Source of the DNA: Methanocorpusculum vombati
Lineage (GTDB): Archaea; Halobacteriota; Methanomicrobia; Methanomicrobiales; Methanocorpusculaceae
Direction: 5' to 3'
Assembly: GCF_026891935.1 (NCBI RefSeq)
Contig: NZ_JAPTGC010000001.1
Location: 62,001-126,000, forward strand
Length of the DNA: 64,000 nucleotides
The notes beneath the pieces are model-generated. The model worked only from the letters and a program-made list of their open reading frames with translations. It was not told where the DNA came from and did no database searches. Of this stretch, positions 26,759 to 34,796 are shown piece by piece. Both the position numbers and the translations under genes were made by a program. Numbering within the stretch: the first letter of the stretch is position 1; every line of letters starts with the position of its first letter.

Positions 26759-27457
26759 TCATTTTTTCTCTGGGAAATCACGGATCTTCCGTATCGTAGC
26801 AGGAACTCCCGCAACCATGACATTATCCGGGATATCCTGAAGTACTACAGCGCCTGCGCCTATCACTACATTCTCTCCAATCGTAACGTCATGAGCAACA
26901 CTACTCCCCATACATACCCAGGTGTTTTTCCCAATATGGACACGGCCTGCTATCGTGGCATTCGGAGAGAGATGGACGCCATCCTCAATAACACAATCAT
27001 GTTCTACAATTGCCCCGGTATTTATAATACAAGCCTTTCCGACTTTTGCAAAAGGATTCACAACAGAATGCGCCAACAGTATTGATCCCTCTCCAACTTC
27101 TGCAAATTGGCTCACGACAGAGGTTGGATGGATAAGTGTCGCAAGTTTCATTCCCTGAACCTCAAAATTCAGCGATAACTGCAACCGGATTGCATTTTGT
27201 AACCCGATAGCAACAATAACTTCATCAAAATTATGCAGAATATACTCAATTGTGGTGGTATTTTGATCCAGTAACGGATAACCGCTGACGCCTCCGCCGG
27301 TAACATCATTACTCATGAACGAAATATGACGGTACATCCCTGAGGATAACGCACAGTCCAATGTGACTTTTCCCTGCCCACGCGCCCCGACAATGAGCAA
27401 TCGTTTTTCATCCCATTTTGTATAATGATCAATATCACCACAATATTTCTCACTCAT
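26759..27457 (-). CDS. NeuD-type sugar O-/N-acetyltransferase (left-handed beta-helix)
   Basis: From the ATG at 27457 (MSEKYCGD), a 232-residue acyltransferase. Residues 20-110 form the PglD/NeuD N-terminal Rossmann-like part (LLIVGARGQGKVTLD, VIVAIGLQNAIR), and residues 115-225 are hexapeptide repeats of a left-handed beta-helix (IHPTSVVSQFAEVGEGSILL, CIIEDGV-like CVIEDGVHLSPNATI, GENVVIGAGAVV). Family members acetylate sialic acid or bacillosamine-type nucleotide sugars for surface glycans. GARGQGKV deviates from the usual GAGGHGKV. A run of eleven C residues on the coding strand lies 13-23 bp upstream of the ATG; if the frame were longer it would pass through this run. No other glycan genes are adjacent. 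Confidence 0.88.
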   Translation of the reverse strand: MSEKYCGDIDHYTKWDEKRLLIVGARGQGKVTLDCALSSGMYRHISFMSNDVTGGGVSGYPLLDQNTTTIEYILHNFDEVIVAIGLQNAIRLQLSLNFEVQGMKLATLIHPTSVVSQFAEVGEGSILLAHSVVNPFAKVGKACIINTGAIVEHDCVIEDGVHLSPNATIAGRVHIGKNTWVCMGSSVAHDVTIGENVVIGAGAVVLQDIPDNVMVAGVPATIRKIRDFPEKK

Positions 27458-27469
27458 CAGGAAGTATTT

Positions 27470-27480
27470 GGGGGGGGGGG
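27470..27480 (-). repeat. C11 homopolymer upstream of the acetyltransferase gene
   Basis: Eleven consecutive G on the plus strand (C on the coding strand) lie between a TATA-like GGTTTATACC and the ATG. Such runs change length easily during replication, so this could alter expression or join an upstream frame to the gene. Confidence 0.7.
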
Positions 27481-27615
27481 TATAAACCTTCCTGTCTATA
27501 TATCTTATTTTTCGGAAAGAACATGAAAAAAATACAGAAAAAACATACATGCAAAAAATGGATCCAGATACAATCCGAACAAACAGCAGGCTTGGGAGTG
27601 GGGCCTGAGCCAGTT

Positions 27616-27670
27616 CTTTTCTGTATGGTTTGGGGAGGCGCCGGCATTCCCAAACCATACATCAGAAAAG
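27616..27670. repeat. Long inverted repeat between acetyltransferase and rio1 genes
   Basis: GTATGGTTTGGG (27623-27634) pairs perfectly with CCCAAACCATAC (27649-27660), and after a 3-nt bulge CTTTTCT (27616-27622) pairs with AGAAAAG (27664-27670). That makes a 19-bp stem with a 14-nt loop between divergent genes. It could be a regulatory or palindromic element; no terminator role is expected between divergent starts. Confidence 0.6.
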
Positions 27671-27740
27671 GGACGGGGCGAAGAACTAATACCCAGTAGA
27701 CGAAATAATAACTGATTGCGAATACATCACCCCCAAAAAA

Positions 27741-28571
27741 ATGAAATCAACACCACACCCACGAGATCACCACCACGAAAACCTCGATAAAATCGAGCGG
27801 CTGGATCGCAAACTCGCAGATCTCGGCATCAAAATCCGCAAAGACGAAGATTCCCGCAAAGTTACCGGTGAGGTCTTTGACGAAACCACGCTTCTTGCCC
27901 TCTACAAACTGGTGAACAAAAAAGTCATCAGCTCAATCGGAGGCTCCATCTCCACCGGAAAAGAAGCAAACGTTTTCATCGCCGGACGTACCGGCAAAAC
28001 CGGTGAGGAAACCGGTGCCGCAGTCAAAATCTACCGTCTGCGTACCGGCAACTTCACCACCATGAGCGAGTACATCTTGGGCGACCCCCGGTTTTCCAAC
28101 ATCAGGCGCACCCACAAAGACATCATTTTTGCCTGGACCAAAAAGGAGTACAGCAATCTCGCCCGCACCAGAGAAGCAGGCATTCCCTGCCCTGAACCGC
28201 TTGCCTTTGACAGAAACATTCTGATCATGGAATTTTTGGGAGAAGACGGCATCCCGTACCCGCAGATGCGCCAGAAACTCCCGAAAAGTCCCGAAGAAAC
28301 CTATCAGGATGCAGTCGGCCTCATTCGCGATCTGTATCAGAAAGCCAGACTTGTACACGGAGACCTCTCCGAGTACAACATCCTCACAGGAGCGGACGGC
28401 CTTATTCTGATCGACATGGCCCAGGCAGTAACGCCGGAACACCCGAAGGCCTACAACTTTCTGTTCCGCGACATTAGAAACATTAACAGATTTTTTGCAC
28501 CAAAATGCAAAACAACCGACGAACATGACGTATTCCGCAACATAGTCGGAGAAGAATTTTTCGAGATATAA
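27741..28571 (+). CDS. rio1: RIO1 serine protein kinase
   Basis: Atypical kinase/ATPase that acts in late maturation of the small ribosomal subunit. The RIO signature STGKEANVF is at residues 71-79, the hinge follows ILIMEFLGEDGIP, the catalytic loop HGDLSEYNIL has Asp208, and the metal-binding IDMAQ is at 224-228. These match the Rio1 subgroup. The N-terminal His-rich stretch (HPRDHHHENL) is short compared with eukaryotes. The Dim2-like KH gene starts one base after its stop, the usual archaeal arrangement of two partners in 16S rRNA 3'-end processing. Confidence 0.95.
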   Translation: MKSTPHPRDHHHENLDKIERLDRKLADLGIKIRKDEDSRKVTGEVFDETTLLALYKLVNKKVISSIGGSISTGKEANVFIAGRTGKTGEETGAAVKIYRLRTGNFTTMSEYILGDPRFSNIRRTHKDIIFAWTKKEYSNLARTREAGIPCPEPLAFDRNILIMEFLGEDGIPYPQMRQKLPKSPEETYQDAVGLIRDLYQKARLVHGDLSEYNILTGADGLILIDMAQAVTPEHPKAYNFLFRDIRNINRFFAPKCKTTDEHDVFRNIVGEEFFEI

Positions 28572-28572
28572 C

Positions 28573-29115
28573 ATGACCCAGGAAGTAAAAATCCCCAACG
28601 ACCGTATCGGCGCAATCATCGGAAAACACGGCGAAACCCGTAAAAATCTGGAAAAACTGCTGGAGGTAACCCTCGAAGTGGACAGCCATGACGGCCTGGT
28701 CACCATCACCAACGAAGAGGACGCACTTGCCGAGATCCGATCGATGGAGATCATCAAAGCAATCGGTCGCGGATTTTCCCCGGAGCGCGCCCGAAAACTG
28801 CTGGAGGACGACGATATGATACTGGACTTAATCGACATCTCCGATGATGCCGACACGCCGCAGAAACTTTCCCGTGTCCGCGGAAGAATCATCGGCCGCG
28901 ACGGAAAAGCCCGCGAGCAGATCGAAAACATGACCGGTACCTACATCTCGGTGTACGGAAAAACCATCGGCATTATCGGTCTTCCCGACCAGGTGAACGA
29001 CGCCCACACCGCAGTTCTTATGTTGATCAGCGGCTCGGATCACAACACCGTATTCAACTTCCTTGACCGCAAGAAAAAGGAAGCCAAGATGAATGTGATA
29101 AGCTACTACTACTGA
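28573..29115 (+). CDS. KH-domain ribosome biogenesis protein (archaeal Dim2/Pno1)
   Basis: A 180-residue protein with two KH-type units: the first with IPNDRIGAIIGKHGETRKNL (residues 6-25), the second with the GxxG loop IIGRDGKAREQIENMTGTYI near residues 97-116. Archaeal Dim2 binds the 3' end of 16S rRNA and assists the Nob1 nuclease and Rio1. The gene sits directly behind rio1 and is clearly cotranscribed with it. A hairpin with the palindrome ACGGGCATGCCCGT follows the stop. Confidence 0.93.
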   Translation: MTQEVKIPNDRIGAIIGKHGETRKNLEKLLEVTLEVDSHDGLVTITNEEDALAEIRSMEIIKAIGRGFSPERARKLLEDDDMILDLIDISDDADTPQKLSRVRGRIIGRDGKAREQIENMTGTYISVYGKTIGIIGLPDQVNDAHTAVLMLISGSDHNTVFNFLDRKKKEAKMNVISYYY

Positions 29116-29143
29116 GACAGCAACGGGCATGCCCGTGCGTCTC
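29113..29143 (+). terminator. Hairpin behind the rio1-dim2 operon
   Basis: The perfect palindrome ACGGGCATGCCCGT (29123-29136) is framed by GAGAC and GTCTC, forming a stable stem right after the stop codon. It is a candidate 3'-end structure, though there is no U tract. Confidence 0.45.
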
Positions 29144-29186
29144 TACCATTCACAATCTTTATTTACAAACAGAGTTTCTCCATAGT

Positions 29187-29207
29187 TCCACTCGAAACAA
29201 AGGGGTT
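29187..29207 (+). promoter_or_regulatory. ORB-like Orc1/Cdc6 site in the hel308 promoter
   Basis: CCACTCGAAACAAAGGGGTT (29188-29207) is an origin-recognition-box core with its G string. It touches a TATA-like TTCATATACC (29206-29215) 15 bp before the hel308 ATG, so initiator binding would block or recruit transcription factors. The same 20 bases occur inverted in front of the DP1 gene. Confidence 0.7.
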
Positions 29208-29229
29208 CATATACCGGATCGGCCATTCC

Positions 29230-31422
29230 ATGAAAATAGACTCACTGCCTCTCCCAATTTCGCTGCGCACGAAGTATTCGGCTTTGGGCATCACCGAACT
29301 CTACCCGCCGCAGGCGGAGTGCGTAGATGCAGGTCTGTTCGACCGAAAAAACCTGCTCGTGGCAATTCCTACCGCATCCGGCAAGACTCTTGTTGCCGAA
29401 ATGGCGATGCAAAAGGAAATTGCAGACGGCGGAAAGTGTCTCTATATTGTTCCTTTGAAGGCACTTGCCGCAGAAAAATATGAGGATTTTTCCGGAAAAG
29501 AGGTGAAGGTCGGGATCGCGACCGGCGATCCCGATCAGCGCGACGAGTATCTGGGCCGCTATGATATTATTGTGGCGACGTCGGAGAAGACAGATTCGCT
29601 GCTGCGAAACCGATCCGAATGGCTGAAGCGAGTTTCGCTCCTCGTGGTGGACGAGATTCATCTGATCGGCGATCCTTCCCGCGGTGCGACACTGGAGATG
29701 GTGATCGCAAAACTGCGGTACCAGAACCCCGCCATGCAGATCATCGGCCTTTCGGCAACGATGGGTAACCCGGAGGAGCTCGCAAAGTGGCTGGACGCAG
29801 GCCTCATCACAAGCGAGTGGCGGCCGGTGGATCTCCGGGAAGGCGTGTACCACAACGGGGCGATTCACTTCCACGGCGCGGAACGGATCGTGCCGACGCC
29901 GAAGAAGGACGATGATCTGAATCTGCTGCTGGATACCGCCGCGGAAGGCGGGCAGTGTCTGGTGTTCGTATCCTCGCGGCGGTCGGCGGAGGCGTACGCA
30001 AAACGGGCTGCGACGGTACTGAAGAAGAAGTCGGCGGAGCTTGACGGGTATGCAGACAGAATCGCAAAGGCGGATGCAACACCGTCCGGAAAAGTACTGG
30101 CGAACGCGGTGAGGAACGGCGCGGCGTTTCACCACGCGGGCCTGCCGCGGGCAGCCCGCGAAGCGGTGGAGGAGGGATTTCGCAAAGGCGACATTCAGGT
30201 GATCGCGTCAACCCCGACGCTCGCCGCAGGCCTGAATCTTCCTGCCCGGCGGGTACTCATCCGCGACTACCAGCGGTATGAGGCGGGCATCGGCATGAAC
30301 CCGATTCCGGTGATGGAGTACCGGCAGATGGCCGGGCGCGCCGGAAGGCCACGGCTTGATCCCTACGGTGAGGCGGTTCTGATTGCCAAAGACCGCGATG
30401 CGGTTGACCGACTGTTTGAGGAGTTCATCGACGCACCGGCGGAGAACATTTCGTCCCAGTGTCAGAAGGAAAACGAGCTGCGGAACCATCTGCTGGCACT
30501 GGTCGCGACCGGATTTGCGTCCACCCGTGCGGAGGTCGAAGGGTTCATGGAGAAGTCCTTCTACGCAAGCCAGAAGGCGACGCACCGGAGACTTGACCGA
30601 AACATCAGTAAAGCTCTTGCGTATCTGGTGCAGAGCGGGATGATCACCGAAGAAGCGGACGGCGCTTTGTGGGGAACACAGTTCGGCGTGCTTGCCTCCC
30701 GTCTGTATCTCGATCCGGAAACAGCATCGCTCCTTCGTGAGACGCTGGAAAAACAGGAGACCTTTTCGGCATTCGGGATGCTGCATCTTTTGTGCATGAC
30801 ACCGGATATGTTCCGGTTTTACCTGAAGGCATCCGACGAGCGGCTGGTGGATCAGGTGTTCTGCGAGCGGGGCGACGAACTGTGGTGCGAGGAGCTGTCC
30901 GAGGAGTTCTTTGCCGCGGTGAAGACGGCGCTGGTTGCGGAGGCCTGGTGCGAGGAGGTCCCGGAAGACATCATCTGCGAGAACTTCGGCGTGGGTGCAG
31001 GGGATATTCATGCGGTGGTGGAGAATCTCCGCTGGCTGATGCATGCGGCAGGGAGAATCACCCATGAGTTTGCGCCGCGGTTTGATGCCGAGGTACGCAA
31101 TCTTGAGATCCGGATCGAAAACGGGGTAAAGGAGGAACTTCTGCCGCTGATAGCACTGCGCGGCATCGGTCGTGTTCGTGCCCGGAGGCTGTTTGACCGC
31201 GGGATTACGACACCTGAGGCACTGCTCGCTGCCGATACCCGCGAGGTGGTGTCAATTCTTGGAAACGTTCTTGCAAAAAACGTTTTGGAGCAGGCAGCAA
31301 AAAAGACGGGAAAGACGACCGGATTTTCCTCTCTTCCGGAGGAAGAGAGGAACGAAGTAGGCCCTGACGCGGCTCCGGCAGAGCCGAAGCCGCAGAAAAC
31401 CCTGTTTGATTTTGGAGAGTAG
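29230..31422 (+). CDS. hel308: ATP-dependent DNA helicase Hel308
   Basis: Superfamily 2 Ski2-like 3'-5' helicase that remodels stalled replication forks. Helicase motifs are complete: PTASGKT at residues 47-53 (Walker A), DEIH at 141-144, SATMGNPEEL (motif III), HHAGLPRAAREAVEEGF (motif IV/V region) and QMAGRAGRP (motif VI). A winged helix, the ratchet domain and the C-terminal helix-hairpin-helix (LIALRGIGRVRARRLFDRGI) follow. The last residues KPQKTLFDFGE end in a PCNA-interacting peptide-like QKTLFDF. Length 730 is typical. The promoter holds an ORB-like site. The Cgi121 gene starts within a few bases of its stop. Confidence 0.96.
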   Translation: MKIDSLPLPISLRTKYSALGITELYPPQAECVDAGLFDRKNLLVAIPTASGKTLVAEMAMQKEIADGGKCLYIVPLKALAAEKYEDFSGKEVKVGIATGDPDQRDEYLGRYDIIVATSEKTDSLLRNRSEWLKRVSLLVVDEIHLIGDPSRGATLEMVIAKLRYQNPAMQIIGLSATMGNPEELAKWLDAGLITSEWRPVDLREGVYHNGAIHFHGAERIVPTPKKDDDLNLLLDTAAEGGQCLVFVSSRRSAEAYAKRAATVLKKKSAELDGYADRIAKADATPSGKVLANAVRNGAAFHHAGLPRAAREAVEEGFRKGDIQVIASTPTLAAGLNLPARRVLIRDYQRYEAGIGMNPIPVMEYRQMAGRAGRPRLDPYGEAVLIAKDRDAVDRLFEEFIDAPAENISSQCQKENELRNHLLALVATGFASTRAEVEGFMEKSFYASQKATHRRLDRNISKALAYLVQSGMITEEADGALWGTQFGVLASRLYLDPETASLLRETLEKQETFSAFGMLHLLCMTPDMFRFYLKASDERLVDQVFCERGDELWCEELSEEFFAAVKTALVAEAWCEEVPEDIICENFGVGAGDIHAVVENLRWLMHAAGRITHEFAPRFDAEVRNLEIRIENGVKEELLPLIALRGIGRVRARRLFDRGITTPEALLAADTREVVSILGNVLAKNVLEQAAKKTGKTTGFSSLPEEERNEVGPDAAPAEPKPQKTLFDFGE

Positions 31423-31426
31423 AGAA

Positions 31427-31933
31427 ATGATGGAACAGTCCCTTACAATCTATGAGGCCAGAGCTGCGGTCAGTGATACGGCGGCAGTCCTTGCACAGGT
31501 CAATGCGATCGCAAAAAAAACCGCATCGACCATTGTACTGTTTGATGCAGAAAAAGTTGCAGGACAGGATCACATCCGTTCCGCAGTCCTGCATGCAAAG
31601 CGGTCATGTGCTTCCGGAAAACCGGTCGCCCGGACGCTTGCAATGGAGATTCTGCTGTATGCCTCCGGCCAGCGCCAGTGCTCGCTTGCGCCGCGGTTTG
31701 GTCTGCATGCAGGAGATAACGTACTGTTTGTGGTAATTCTCGACGGAGATACAGCGGCAGCACAGGAGCTGCTGAACGAAGTTGTTGTGCCGGAGAAACA
31801 CGGAGTGCGTGCATCCCGGGCGGTGCTGATGAAAGAGTTCGGGATTACGGATGCGGAGCTGGCGGTCGTCGGGGAAGACCGCATTGATGAGCTGGTGATC
31901 GAACGAGTTGCTCTGATGGATGCGTACAAATAA
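31427..31933 (+). CDS. cgi121: KEOPS complex subunit Cgi121-like
   Basis: Probable Cgi121/TPRKB subunit of KEOPS, which makes the universal t6A modification of tRNA position 37; Cgi121 binds the tRNA CCA end and contacts the Bud32 kinase. About 168 residues from ATGATG at 31427/31430. The pattern VLFDAEKVAGQDHIRSAVLHA followed by TLAMEILLYASGQRQ and a final IDELVIERVALMD matches the family, which is otherwise poorly conserved. It starts 4 bp behind hel308, so the two are cotranscribed. No other KEOPS gene is in the window. Confidence 0.82.
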   Translation: MMEQSLTIYEARAAVSDTAAVLAQVNAIAKKTASTIVLFDAEKVAGQDHIRSAVLHAKRSCASGKPVARTLAMEILLYASGQRQCSLAPRFGLHAGDNVLFVVILDGDTAAAQELLNEVVVPEKHGVRASRAVLMKEFGITDAELAVVGEDRIDELVIERVALMDAYK

Positions 31934-31935
31934 AT

Positions 31936-32442
31936 TCAGAGAGACTTTTCCATCACGTAATCATCCATCACAAACCCGTGTCCAATCTCGGTCACCAGTT
32001 CCCGGGCACGGACAAAACCAAGTTTTTCATACACCGCAAGGGAAGAGAAATTCCTTTTGTTGACCGTCAGATAGATCATGGTAAGCCCGTGCTCTCTGGC
32101 AAGTGATGCGATGAACTCTATTGCACTGCGGGAAAATCCCCGACCGCGGAAACTTTTTCTGATATAAATTTTTGAAAGAAACATCGCATGATTCTCGGGT
32201 TCGGGATGAACGGCAGTATAGCCGATCCGATCGGAGCCTGACTGCAGAAGATAATACTGATAACCGGTCTCCGTAATCTGGCGGGTGATCGCCTCAGCAG
32301 ACTGAAACGTTTCAATCATGTACGCAGTCTGCGCCGCGCCAATGATCGGCGGAAAATGTTCGGTCCAGATCTCTTTGGCAAGCTCTGCCACCGCAGTGAT
32401 ATCCTCAACCGTTTCAACCGGAAGAAGAGAAAGGGATGTCAT
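31936..32442 (-). CDS. GNAT family N-acetyltransferase
   Basis: A 168-residue acetyl-CoA-dependent acetyltransferase. The core motif A region KIYIRKSFRGRGFSRSAIEF holds the R-G-R-G-F acetyl-CoA loop, and LTVNKRNFSSLAVYEKLGFV is the typical motif B with the N-x-x-S-x-x-x-Y-E-K-L-G-F ending. Such proteins acetylate amino groups of proteins, polyamines or antibiotics; the acceptor is unknown. It follows the MoaB gene with 2 bp between stop and start, an operon without an obvious functional link, and is convergent with cgi121. Confidence 0.9.
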   Translation of the reverse strand: MTSLSLLPVETVEDITAVAELAKEIWTEHFPPIIGAAQTAYMIETFQSAEAITRQITETGYQYYLLQSGSDRIGYTAVHPEPENHAMFLSKIYIRKSFRGRGFSRSAIEFIASLAREHGLTMIYLTVNKRNFSSLAVYEKLGFVRARELVTEIGHGFVMDDYVMEKSL

Positions 32443-32444
32443 GG

Positions 32445-32933
32445 TTACTGACCTGCATGTGTGAGGGTGTGACGGATCTCCGGGACGATGATCTCTTCTG
32501 CTGCAAGCTTCACTGCTTTGGGAGAACCCGGTATGCAGAAGATCACACGGCCGTTTGTGATCCCCGCAGTTGCACGGGAAAGGATAACAGAGTTTCCTAC
32601 CTGCTCATAACTTTTCATCCGGAACAGTTCACCAAACCCGTCTATGGTCTTTTGAAACAATGGGATTGCCGCTTCAATGGTACAGTCATCATGCGTAAGA
32701 CCTGTTCCGCCGTTTACCACAACACAGTTTGCTGTTTTCAGTGCTTCCAAGATCGCAGCCTGAATTGCAGGGATATCATCCTTGACAATGACAAGAGATA
32801 CAATCGGAATGTCTGCGGCAGCAAATGTATCGCGAATGATCTGTCCGCTCAAATCTGTTTTCTCTGTCCGGGTTGTGGACACAGTGATAACAGCAGTTTG
32901 TATGGAAACATCCTTTCGGTGTTCGGATGGCAT
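32445..32933 (-). CDS. moaB: Molybdenum cofactor biosynthesis protein MoaB
   Basis: A 162-residue MoaB/Mog-fold protein that adenylylates molybdopterin, preparing it for metal insertion. Methanogens need it for tungsten- or molybdenum-containing formate and formylmethanofuran dehydrogenases. The binding motif VVNGGTGLTHDDCTIEA is near residues 73-89 (canonical GGTG..RD..PEA), and IFCIPGSPKAVKLAAEEI near residue 130 forms the second conserved loop. It has no MoeA-like extension. Its start faces the replication origin, and the GNAT gene follows 2 bp behind. Confidence 0.9.
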   Translation of the reverse strand: MPSEHRKDVSIQTAVITVSTTRTEKTDLSGQIIRDTFAAADIPIVSLVIVKDDIPAIQAAILEALKTANCVVVNGGTGLTHDDCTIEAAIPLFQKTIDGFGELFRMKSYEQVGNSVILSRATAGITNGRVIFCIPGSPKAVKLAAEEIIVPEIRHTLTHAGQ

Positions 32934-33075
32934 GAAAACTATGTAGGTATTCCTTAGTATTATGCGATTCGCAACAGGGTAAGTTCAATGAAATAAGTTA
33001 ATCAGTTGAGAAAAATGAAAAACAGATCTAATGTGACAATTTTTTTATCAGAATTTTTTGACTCTTCCCCAGAAA

Positions 33076-33103
33076 CACCCCCACCCCTTTATTTCGAGTG
33101 GAA
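33076..33103 (-). promoter_or_regulatory. ORB 1 (left) of the origin
   Basis: Read on the minus strand: TTCCACTCGAAATAAAGGGG, then TGGGGG as an extended G string. It is on the left side of the AT-rich element, with the G string pointing outwards. Confidence 0.75.
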
Positions 33104-33108
33104 CACAT

Positions 33109-33139
33109 GGAAGGTATCTTCCCAAAAATGATACCTTCC
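33109..33139. repeat. Inverted repeat inside the origin
   Basis: GGAAGGTATC (33109-33118) and GATACCTTCC (33130-33139) form perfect 10-bp arms around an 11-nt loop just inside ORB 1. It may be a protein site or a cruciform. Confidence 0.65.
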
Positions 33140-33314
33140 TGTCTGGTCTTACTATTCATAAGTAAGTCTACCTCTCATAATATAAAACTTTTCATTTTAA
33201 ACATTGTAAAAATTTTTTATTGATTATAAAAAATAAAAAATTATTTGTGAACAAAAGAAGAATCTGCCACAGATTCTGGGAATATGCGAGATTTTTTGGA
33301 AACACCCAATCCGG

Positions 33315-33341
33315 TTTCCACTCGAAATGAAGGGGTGGGGG
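33315..33341 (+). promoter_or_regulatory. ORB 2 (right) of the origin
   Basis: TTTCCACTCGAAATGAAGGG followed by GTGGGGG, on the right side of the AT-rich element and in the opposite orientation to ORB 1. Confidence 0.75.
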
Positions 33342-33442
33342 ACTGCATACAGCATCCATGATGTTCTCTGGAAATTCTGGCCACTCTCCTGACATATTCG
33401 TACTCTCCATACCCCCTCAATTAGATGACCCTATAAAGGTAC

Positions 33443-33457
33443 TCTCCAGTGGAAAGA
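33443..33457 (+). promoter_or_regulatory. Mini-ORB in the orc1/cdc6 upstream region
   Basis: TCTCCAGTGGAAAGA matches the dyad core of archaeal mini-ORBs (CTCCAGTGGAAA) but lacks the G string. At 54 bp before the ATG it could allow the initiator to control its own gene. Confidence 0.5.
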
Positions 33458-33510
33458 GCGGTGTATTAATAGGAAAAGAAGCGTATTCTAATCTACAGAT
33501 CTGATATCTC

Positions 33511-34767
33511 ATGCCTGACGAACCTTTCAAATCTACCGGCCTTTTCAAAAAATATACCGTACAAAATAAAATATTTCAGAATCGTGAGGTTCTCCGCCAT
33601 AGTTACAGTCCACGTGAGCTCCCGCACCGGGTGGATCAGATTGACTCTATTGCCGTGATTCTTGCCCCTGCTCTTCAGGGTGCCACTCCCTCCAACATTC
33701 TCATCTACGGCAAAACCGGTACCGGAAAAACCGCAACCGTCAAGTTTGTCGGATCCGAACTGGAGAATGAAAGCTCCGAGTTTTCCCCCTGCCGCATGGT
33801 GCATCTCAACTGTGAGACCATCGATACCCAGTACCGCGTGCTTGCCCAGATTGCAAACCATATCAGCGGTCACGATCTCAAACCAAGCGACCGCGCCAAG
33901 AACACCATCCCTGCAACCGGCTGGCACACCGATCAGGTGTACTCCGAACTCAAGAACGTACTTGAACAGGCCGGAGGTCTGCAGATCATCGTACTTGACG
34001 AGATTGACAAACTCGTCAAAAAAAGTGGTGACGATACGCTCTACAATCTGACAAGAATCAACAGTGATCTCAAAAATGCCCGGGTCAGCATTATCGGCAT
34101 CTCCAACGATCTTACCTTCAAGGACTTCCTGGACCCCCGTGTTCTTTCCTCGCTCTCCGAAGAAGAACTGGTGTTTCCCCCCTACGATGCCGTTCAGCTG
34201 CAGGACATTCTGCATCAGCGTGCTGAAATGGCCTTCCTCCCGGACGCCGTCAGTGAAGATGTTATTGCTCTTTGTGCGGCACTCGCCGCGCAGGAGCATG
34301 GTGACGCCCGGCGTGCGCTTGATCTTCTTCGCGTCTCCGGTGAACTTGCCGAACGGGAATCCTCGGACAAAGTCCTTGAGGCCCATGTCCGCCGCGCCCA
34401 GGAAAACATCGAGACCGATACTATGAGCGAGTGTGTCCAGACCCTTCCGCGTCAGGGAAAGATGGTACTCTGTGCCATGCTCCTCGTCTCCTCTTCGGGT
34501 CAGAAGGTGTTCACCAGCGGCAGCGTCATCAACATTTACCGCGAGCTTGCACGGGAACTCGATGTCGAACCCTTAACCCACCGGCGGGTTTCGGATCTCA
34601 TCAACGAACTGAACATGCTCGGTATCGTGACCGCCCGTGTCGTCTCGCACGGTCGTCACGGCCGGACAACAGAAATCTATTTCAACAGTCCCACTAATCA
34701 GATACGTACAGTAGTAATGAACGATCCAAGTCTCCGGGAGTGTAGCATCTTACAGCCGCTTCTCTGA
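33511..34767 (+). CDS. orc1: Replication initiator Orc1/Cdc6
   Basis: AAA+ initiator that binds ORB sites and loads MCM helicase. 418 residues. Walker A GKTGTGKT at residues 67-74, Walker B DEID at 163-166, sensor 1 in SIIGISNDLTF, and the initiator-specific box after it (LDPRVLSSLSEEELVFPPYD). The final 90 residues are the winged-helix DNA-binding domain (VINIYRELARELDVEPLTHR). The ATG at 33511 starts right at the edge of the origin region. An Lrp regulator gene follows 29 bp later. It is the only initiator gene in the window; the genome may hold others. Confidence 0.97.
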   Translation: MPDEPFKSTGLFKKYTVQNKIFQNREVLRHSYSPRELPHRVDQIDSIAVILAPALQGATPSNILIYGKTGTGKTATVKFVGSELENESSEFSPCRMVHLNCETIDTQYRVLAQIANHISGHDLKPSDRAKNTIPATGWHTDQVYSELKNVLEQAGGLQIIVLDEIDKLVKKSGDDTLYNLTRINSDLKNARVSIIGISNDLTFKDFLDPRVLSSLSEEELVFPPYDAVQLQDILHQRAEMAFLPDAVSEDVIALCAALAAQEHGDARRALDLLRVSGELAERESSDKVLEAHVRRAQENIETDTMSECVQTLPRQGKMVLCAMLLVSSSGQKVFTSGSVINIYRELARELDVEPLTHRRVSDLINELNMLGIVTARVVSHGRHGRTTEIYFNSPTNQIRTVVMNDPSLRECSILQPLL

Positions 34768-34796
34768 GACCTCTGCATCACCCAGGTGAAAAAATC

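Larger units (their letters stand above)
33040..33505. other. Replication origin (oriC) beside orc1/cdc6
   Basis: The 577-bp gap before orc1/cdc6 has the parts expected of an archaeal origin: two full ORB sites pointing away from each other (33076-33103 and 33315-33341), a very AT-rich stretch between them (about 33178-33250, likely the unwinding element), an 11-nt-loop inverted repeat and a mini-ORB close to the initiator gene. No gene is seen in the gap. Confidence 0.82.
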
